A stretch of DNA of 17,918 nucleotides from Fimenecus sp045655645 (GTDB lineage: Bacteria; Bacillota; Clostridia; Oscillospirales; Acutalibacteraceae). Positions 13,564 to 17,918 of the stretch are shown here, piece by piece (position 1 is the stretch's first letter; the number at the start of each line of letters is the position of its first letter). The notes under the pieces were generated by a model. The model had not been told where the DNA came from, made no database searches, and saw only the letters and a program-made list of their open reading frames with translations. Position numbers and translations under genes: made by a program. The stretch spans positions 1-17,918 of the forward strand of contig JAZOPS010000002.1 of NCBI GenBank assembly GCA_045655645.1. Reading direction: 5' to 3'.

Positions 13564-13636
13564 GTTGTGGGAATGAATGAAGCCAAACAAAATCGCGAAA
13601 AATTGGCTCTTTCTGAATTTTCAAGTGCAAATATGG

Positions 13637-13666
13637 TTGTAATTATAATGTAATATGTGGTATGCT
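13637..13666 (+). promoter_or_regulatory. Probable promoter of the beta-galactosidase gene
   Basis: TTGTAA (13637-13642), 18-bp spacer, TATGCT (13661-13666), about 36 bases before the ATG. The boxes are imperfect, so another start point in this AT-rich stretch is possible. Confidence 0.45.
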
Positions 13667-13701
13667 ATATTTATAAACACATATAAGCAAGGGGAACAAA
13701 A

Positions 13702-15453
13702 ATGACATTTGAAGTTAAAGGTAATCAATTTATAAAAGACGGCAAAGAAATAAAACTCATTTCAGGTGCGGTGCATTATTTCAGAAATATGCCAGACACA
13801 TGGCGAGATATTTACAAAAAACTTCGCGCAATCGGTTGCAACTGTGTTGAAACTTATTGTGCTTGGAATATGCACGAAAAAAAGCCCGATGTTTATGACT
13901 TTGAGAACAATCTCGATATTGCAAAGTTCCTTAAAATCGCACAGGAAGAAGGTCTTATGGCTATTGTAAGACCGGGACCATACATTTGCTCTGAATGGGA
14001 ATTTGGTGGACTTCCTTGGTGGATTCAAGCAGACGAGAATATGGAAATCCGTTGCTCAAATAAGGCGTATATCGAGCGTTTTGATAAATATTTGGATAAA
14101 CTCTTTGAACAGGTAAGACCTTTGCTCTGCACCAATGGTGGCAATGTTATTATGATGCAATGCGAGAACGAATATGGATATTATGGTGACGATAAGGAAT
14201 ATCTTGCATATCTTCGTGACGGTTACATAAAGCGTGGAATTGATGTGCCACTTTTCACATCTGACGGAACATCAAAAGAAAATCTTTTAGACGGTAGCAT
14301 TGACGGTTGTTTCTCAACTCTCAATTTTGGTAGCCGTGTTGAAGAAAACTTCAAAGCGCACGACGAATTGTTCCCAGATGCACCAAAAATGTGTATGGAA
14401 ATGTGGAATGGTTGGTTTGATGCTTGGGGCGAAGAATACCATCATACAACATCAGCAGAAGATTATGCTAAAGTTGTTGACGATATGTTAGCTCGTGGCA
14501 GTCTTAATATGTATATGTTCATTGGCGGCACAAACTTCGGTTTCACAAGTGGTGCTAATCATTATGAAGTTTTTGCTCCCGATGTTACAAGCTATGACTA
14601 TGACGCAATGCTCACAGAATGTGGCGATGTTACTCCAAAATATCACGCAGTAAGAGAAGTAATCAAAAAGTATGTTGATGGTGATTTACCTGAAATCCCT
14701 GCAAATCGCGAGAAAAAAGCTTATGGCAAAGTAAAACTTACAGAGGTCGCAAGTCTTTTTGATAACCTAGAAAACCTTGCAGAGAAAAAACATAATGATG
14801 TGCCACTCTGTATGGAAAAGAATGGTCAGGGATATGGCTATATTGCATATACTACAATTCTTAACCGCGATTATGTTGACACAACACTTTCTTTTGAAAG
14901 CCTTGGTGACCGTGCGCAGATTTACATAAATCGTGAACTTGCGGGCATTGTTTATATCAATGATGAAAAACTGGAAATTAACATCAACGCGAAAGCAGGA
15001 GATAGACTTACAATTCTTTGCGAAAATATGGGTCGTGCTAACTTTGGTGCGAAGATGATGCGCAAAAAGGGTGTTGCAGGTCGCTGTCTACTCAATAAAA
15101 CAATCCATTTCAACTGGGATGTTTATTGTCTTGAAATGGATAATCTTCATAAGGTTATTTATTCTGATAAAGCACCCGTTGAAAAATCTGCATTTTATAA
15201 AGGCACATTCACCATTGATGATGCAAAAGATACTTTTGTAAAGCTTGATAACTTTACAAAGGGCTTTGTGACAATTAATGGATTTAACCTTGGCAGATAT
15301 TGGGAAATTGGTCCACAAGTGACACTTTATCTCCCTGCATCACTTTTAAATGTTGGTGAGAATGAAATCGTTGTATTCGAAAGTGACGGAATAAAGGGTG
15401 AACCCGTTGTAGAATTTGTTGATACACCAATACTTGATAAGAATAAGCAATAA
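13702..15453 (+). CDS. Glycoside hydrolase family 35 beta-galactosidase
   Basis: A 583-residue GH35 enzyme that removes terminal beta-linked galactose from oligosaccharides. The TIM-barrel domain covers about 1-330, with ISGAVHYFR at 20-28, the RPGPYICSEWEFGGLP block at 90-105, QCENEYG with the acid/base Glu157, and CMEMWNGWFDAWGE with the nucleophile Glu233. The C-terminal third holds beta domains. The end has the family's FVTINGFNLGRYWEIGPQ stretch. No signal peptide is present, so it acts in the cytoplasm on imported sugars. The ATG follows AAGCAAGGGG. It appears to be a single gene. A sulfatase in the same window hints at sulfated galactose-containing glycans, but that link is inference. 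Confidence 0.95.
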   Translation: MTFEVKGNQFIKDGKEIKLISGAVHYFRNMPDTWRDIYKKLRAIGCNCVETYCAWNMHEKKPDVYDFENNLDIAKFLKIAQEEGLMAIVRPGPYICSEWEFGGLPWWIQADENMEIRCSNKAYIERFDKYLDKLFEQVRPLLCTNGGNVIMMQCENEYGYYGDDKEYLAYLRDGYIKRGIDVPLFTSDGTSKENLLDGSIDGCFSTLNFGSRVEENFKAHDELFPDAPKMCMEMWNGWFDAWGEEYHHTTSAEDYAKVVDDMLARGSLNMYMFIGGTNFGFTSGANHYEVFAPDVTSYDYDAMLTECGDVTPKYHAVREVIKKYVDGDLPEIPANREKKAYGKVKLTEVASLFDNLENLAEKKHNDVPLCMEKNGQGYGYIAYTTILNRDYVDTTLSFESLGDRAQIYINRELAGIVYINDEKLEININAKAGDRLTILCENMGRANFGAKMMRKKGVAGRCLLNKTIHFNWDVYCLEMDNLHKVIYSDKAPVEKSAFYKGTFTIDDAKDTFVKLDNFTKGFVTINGFNLGRYWEIGPQVTLYLPASLLNVGENEIVVFESDGIKGEPVVEFVDTPILDKNKQ

Positions 15454-15481
15454 CATACCCATAAACTGACAACTGCGACGC

Positions 15482-15510
15482 TTGAAAAGGCGAAAAATAT
15501 GTGATATAAT
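15482..15510 (+). promoter_or_regulatory. Sigma-A type promoter of the Lgt-like gene
   Basis: TTGAAA (15482-15487), 17-bp spacer, perfect TATAAT (15505-15510), 26 bases before the predicted start. Confidence 0.75.
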
Positions 15511-15536
15511 TTGGAAAAACAATGTGAGGTGATATT

Positions 15537-16466
15537 TTGCATAGATTTAATATAGGAGAAATGTCTGCATACGACTTTTGGGGTGTGTTTGGATATTATG
15601 TAATGTTATTCTCGACATTGTTTTATTATAAGTCTAAACAGAATGCAATGGGATTGTATTCCAGAATGATTATATTTTCTGCGACGCAAACCAATGAATT
15701 TTTAGGCAAAATAGTTAGATTCCTTTTATTTGTATTAGAGTCTTATTTAGCAGCGGTTATTATAGATTTAGCAATAGGAAATTTTAACCGTTCTTTTGGT
15801 GAGTTTATAGGAACTGGTGCAAACTATTTTGGAATGTTGTTAACAGTCTTGTTTTTCTGGATTGTCTTGTCTTTACTTATTATGGCTAATCCGTTAAAAA
15901 TATTGGATATTTCTACAATGTACTTACCCTTACAGTTGATTTTCATAAAACTTTCGTGCTATTGTGCTGGTTGCTGTTGGGGAATTCCGTGGGAGCAGGG
16001 TCCCTATAATTATCATCCTAACCATCCGGGAAATCAGGTGCCTGTTCAACTTATAGAGGCGATTTGGGCTTTGTTGATTTTCTTATTCCTGTTATGGTAT
16101 AGAAAAAAAGCAAAAACCGGCTCAGTATTTCCAATATATATGATTTTATATTCAGCAACAAGATTTTTAAGTGAATTTTTCAGACACGAAGAAAATGTTT
16201 TAGGCCCTTTTAAAATGTATCATATTTTATGCTTAATTGGCATAGCTTATGGTATATTCCATTTGTCTTTCTTGCGTTTTTATAGAGATACAATTAATGA
16301 GTTTTTTGATAATGTTCATGGTAAATTAGATGCAAAATTTACAGGCTATGAAACTGCAAAACTATCAAGAATTGCTGAAGAAAAAGAAAAAGAAGAAGCA
16401 GAACGGCTCGCTAGGTTAGAAAAAGCAAAACAAAATAGAGCGAAAGCAAAAGCTAGAAAAAAATAG
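15537..16466 (+). CDS. Divergent prolipoprotein diacylglyceryl transferase (Lgt)-like membrane protein
   Basis: 309 residues with about seven hydrophobic segments. The centre matches Lgt: SCYCAGCCWGIPWE, then NQVPVQLIEA and later RFLSEFFR. Lgt adds diacylglycerol from phosphatidylglycerol to the lipobox Cys of lipoproteins. Odd points: the Arg of the usual GR-G-CF/NF motif is Lys here, and the HGG motif seen in classical Lgt is not evident (GTGANYFG lies at that place). It may therefore be a paralogue with a changed role. The last 40 residues are a highly charged Lys/Glu/Arg tail. Start: TTG at 15537 with GAGGTGAT in front; an in-frame ATG at 15561 has AGGAG but only two bases of spacing. It has its own promoter and shares a two-way terminator with the NRPS gene. 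Confidence 0.7.
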   Translation: MHRFNIGEMSAYDFWGVFGYYVMLFSTLFYYKSKQNAMGLYSRMIIFSATQTNEFLGKIVRFLLFVLESYLAAVIIDLAIGNFNRSFGEFIGTGANYFGMLLTVLFFWIVLSLLIMANPLKILDISTMYLPLQLIFIKLSCYCAGCCWGIPWEQGPYNYHPNHPGNQVPVQLIEAIWALLIFLFLLWYRKKAKTGSVFPIYMILYSATRFLSEFFRHEENVLGPFKMYHILCLIGIAYGIFHLSFLRFYRDTINEFFDNVHGKLDAKFTGYETAKLSRIAEEKEKEEAERLARLEKAKQNRAKAKARKK

Positions 16467-16475
16467 TATATAAAA

Positions 16476-16518
16476 GTAAAATACCGAAGAACTTAAAAGT
16501 TCTTCGGTATTTTTTACT
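16476..16518. terminator. Bidirectional intrinsic terminator
   Basis: A 16-bp perfect stem (AAAATACCGAAGAACT at 16478-16493 with 16498-16513), four-base loop TAAA, flanked by A and T runs on both sides. It lies between the convergent Lgt-like and NRPS genes, and its outer end overlaps the NRPS stop codon. Confidence 0.9.
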
Positions 16519-17918
16519 TTGCCATTAAATCAACAATGATTTGCGCTAATTTCTCACTTCTTTCTGTCTGGAAATAGTGAGATTTAGTATCGATATAGTG
16601 CAACTTATCGAAATTATTTGCAAGTGTTTTCCATAACATTTCAGCAGATGCATAGTTTTGTGTGAAAATATCAGTTTTACTAATGATTACAGATGTCTTT
16701 GCATTAATTGGTGTTGCTCGTTTGTAGAAATACTCTGTCATAAAGTCTGTATCTTTGCGGAATTTTTCAACCATATTATAGTTGCTTTCAGCAGAGAATT
16801 TCTCAATTGGCGCACCAGCTTTAATAAGTTTGCGCTGAATGGAACGCTTGAATTTATAGTTCCAACCATTGTGCTTTGGTGGTTTTGCAGGTGGAATATA
16901 GCCGCCTGTAATATAGTTAGAAACATTTATATTTTGTGCTTCTAGAATATTTATAAGTTGCAAAGCAACTGCGGTACCAGCACAATGAGAATAAATATTG
17001 ATTTCTTTTGTCTTTGATAACTCTGAAATCTTATCAGCAACAATTTCACATTGTTCATAAGAACGAAGATAATCAATATAATATATGGACAATTCTGGTG
17101 CAATTGTTTCCAAGTCATTTGTGAGCGCGGCAAAAGCAGAAGCATCGCCACCAGCATAAGGAATCAAAATCAAAGCTTGAGTTGAGCCGAATTCATTTCT
17201 TAAAGTGTAGAAACCATCGCTATCAACGATTGTGTCACTTTCGATGAACTTTGCTAACTTTTCAGGTGTTGGATTTGCAATGAAATCTGCAGCAGAAATA
17301 TTTTGCATTCCATTTTCAGAAAGAATTGCAATCATATCAAGGCTAGTACCACCAAGAGTGAAGAAGCTTTCATTTTTTCCCACGAAATCAATTCCCAAAG
17401 TATCTTGGAATAATCCGCAAACAATTTTTTCTGTGTCTGTAACAGGTTCTTCTCTTATTGCTGTGTTATCAAAAACAACATCAATATTTTTAAGTGCCTT
17501 TCGGTCAAGTTTACCACTTTGATTGAGTGGCATTTTGGGGATGAATTGGAATTTAGCAGGAACCATATACTGTGGCAATTTGCTCTCGCAATGTGAGATA
17601 ATTTGAAGAATTGCATTTGGGTTGCCACAGCAGAAAGCAACAAGCACATCTTGTCCATTGTTCTCTTTAATAATTACAGCAACCGACTCAATATCAGAAA
17701 TTTCACTAATTACCTTCTCAATTTCGCCAAGTTCCACGCGCTGACCATTGAGCTTGATTTGTCCGTCCATTCTACCCACATAGATAATTTGACCATCGTT
17801 TCTCCAGTAAGCAAGGTCACCGGTTTTGTAGAGTTTACCAGAACCGAATGGGTTGTTTATGAACTTCTCATTTGTTAATTGTTCGTTGTTCAAGTATCCT
17901 TGACCAACGTTTACACCA
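16514..17918 (-). CDS. Nonribosomal peptide synthetase, C-terminal part (A end, PCP, thioesterase), partial
   Basis: The frame is open to the window edge, so the N-terminal part is missing. About 467 residues are visible (numbered here from the Leu codon at 17893). First comes the end of an adenylation domain: YKTGDLAYW, the A8 block GRMDGQIKLNGQRVELGEIE and A10 NQSGKLDRKAL with the catalytic Lys128. A PCP domain follows with LGGTSLD, where Ser184 takes the phosphopantetheine arm. Then comes a thioesterase domain (about 235-459) that releases the product by hydrolysis or cyclisation. Its nucleophile motif is YSHCAGT, with Cys304 in place of the usual Ser; Asp408 (SKTDIF) and His439 (KSHYF) complete a plausible triad. 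As the last module with a release domain, this is the end of the assembly line. The product cannot be predicted. Confidence 0.93.
   Translation of the reverse strand, partial: GVNVGQGYLNNEQLTNEKFINNPFGSGKLYKTGDLAYWRNDGQIIYVGRMDGQIKLNGQRVELGEIEKVISEISDIESVAVIIKENNGQDVLVAFCCGNPNAILQIISHCESKLPQYMVPAKFQFIPKMPLNQSGKLDRKALKNIDVVFDNTAIREEPVTDTEKIVCGLFQDTLGIDFVGKNESFFTLGGTSLDMIAILSENGMQNISAADFIANPTPEKLAKFIESDTIVDSDGFYTLRNEFGSTQALILIPYAGGDASAFAALTNDLETIAPELSIYYIDYLRSYEQCEIVADKISELSKTKEINIYSHCAGTAVALQLINILEAQNINVSNYITGGYIPPAKPPKHNGWNYKFKRSIQRKLIKAGAPIEKFSAESNYNMVEKFRKDTDFMTEYFYKRATPINAKTSVIISKTDIFTQNYASAEMLWKTLANNFDKLHYIDTKSHYFQTERSEKLAQIIVDLMAK

Overview
The window looks like the chromosome of an anaerobic, spore-forming, low-GC Gram-positive bacterium, most likely a gut Clostridia of the Ruminococcaceae/Oscillospiraceae type. 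The grounds are AT-rich DNA, strong AGGAG-type ribosome binding sites, TTGAAA/TATAAT promoters with 17-bp spacers, a SpoVT sporulation regulator, an oxygen-sensitive radical-SAM sulfatase-maturating enzyme, and glycan-active enzymes. The genus is inferred, not proven.

Layout. 1-1485: a sodium:amino-acid symporter (AGCS family) with its own terminator. 1494-4757 (minus): a membrane-anchored Cys-type sulfatase and the anaerobic maturase that would convert its active-site Cys to formylglycine, behind one promoter, with a small hairpin between them. 4772-6530 (minus): a two-gene envelope operon, an LdcB/VanY-type carboxypeptidase on a poly-Thr stalk followed by a PlsC acyltransferase, with clear promoter and terminator. 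6611-7739: an anchored protein of unknown function with an Asn/Ser/Gly linker.

7811-11607 is the unusual part. An intact spoVT gene (7926-8465) is the last of three copies of the same unit: a sigma-G-like promoter, an inverted repeat covering the region from the -10 to the ribosome binding site, and the 5' end of spoVT. Copy 2 (9732-9895) keeps 33 codons of spoVT. Copy 3 (11421-11588) keeps about 10 recognisable codons and carries an inserted hairpin element. Between the copies lie unrelated genes with their own vegetative-type promoters: a two-membrane-segment coiled-coil protein (8586-9587), and a tightly coupled pair encoding a small PD-(D/E)XK-like protein and a coiled-coil protein with a HEPN-like Rx4H motif (9976-11239). 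I read this as a spoVT-anchored insertion or duplication hotspot carrying accessory, possibly defence-related, cargo. Upstream of it are three 18-bp direct repeats (11630-11778).

11822-13563 (minus): an ECF sigma factor, an overlapping DUF4367-like anti-sigma factor and a small secreted protein, probably one operon. 13637-15453: a GH35 beta-galactosidase. 15482-16466: a divergent Lgt-like membrane protein. 16476-17918 (minus): the C-terminal end of a nonribosomal peptide synthetase (end of the A domain, PCP, thioesterase) that runs off the window. Its thioesterase has Cys where Ser is usual.

The transporter, sulfatase/maturase and beta-galactosidase fit a bacterium living on host or plant glycans. 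Carboxypeptidase, acyltransferase, Lgt-like protein and the sigma/anti-sigma set are envelope functions. No rRNA, tRNA, CRISPR array or transposase was seen.
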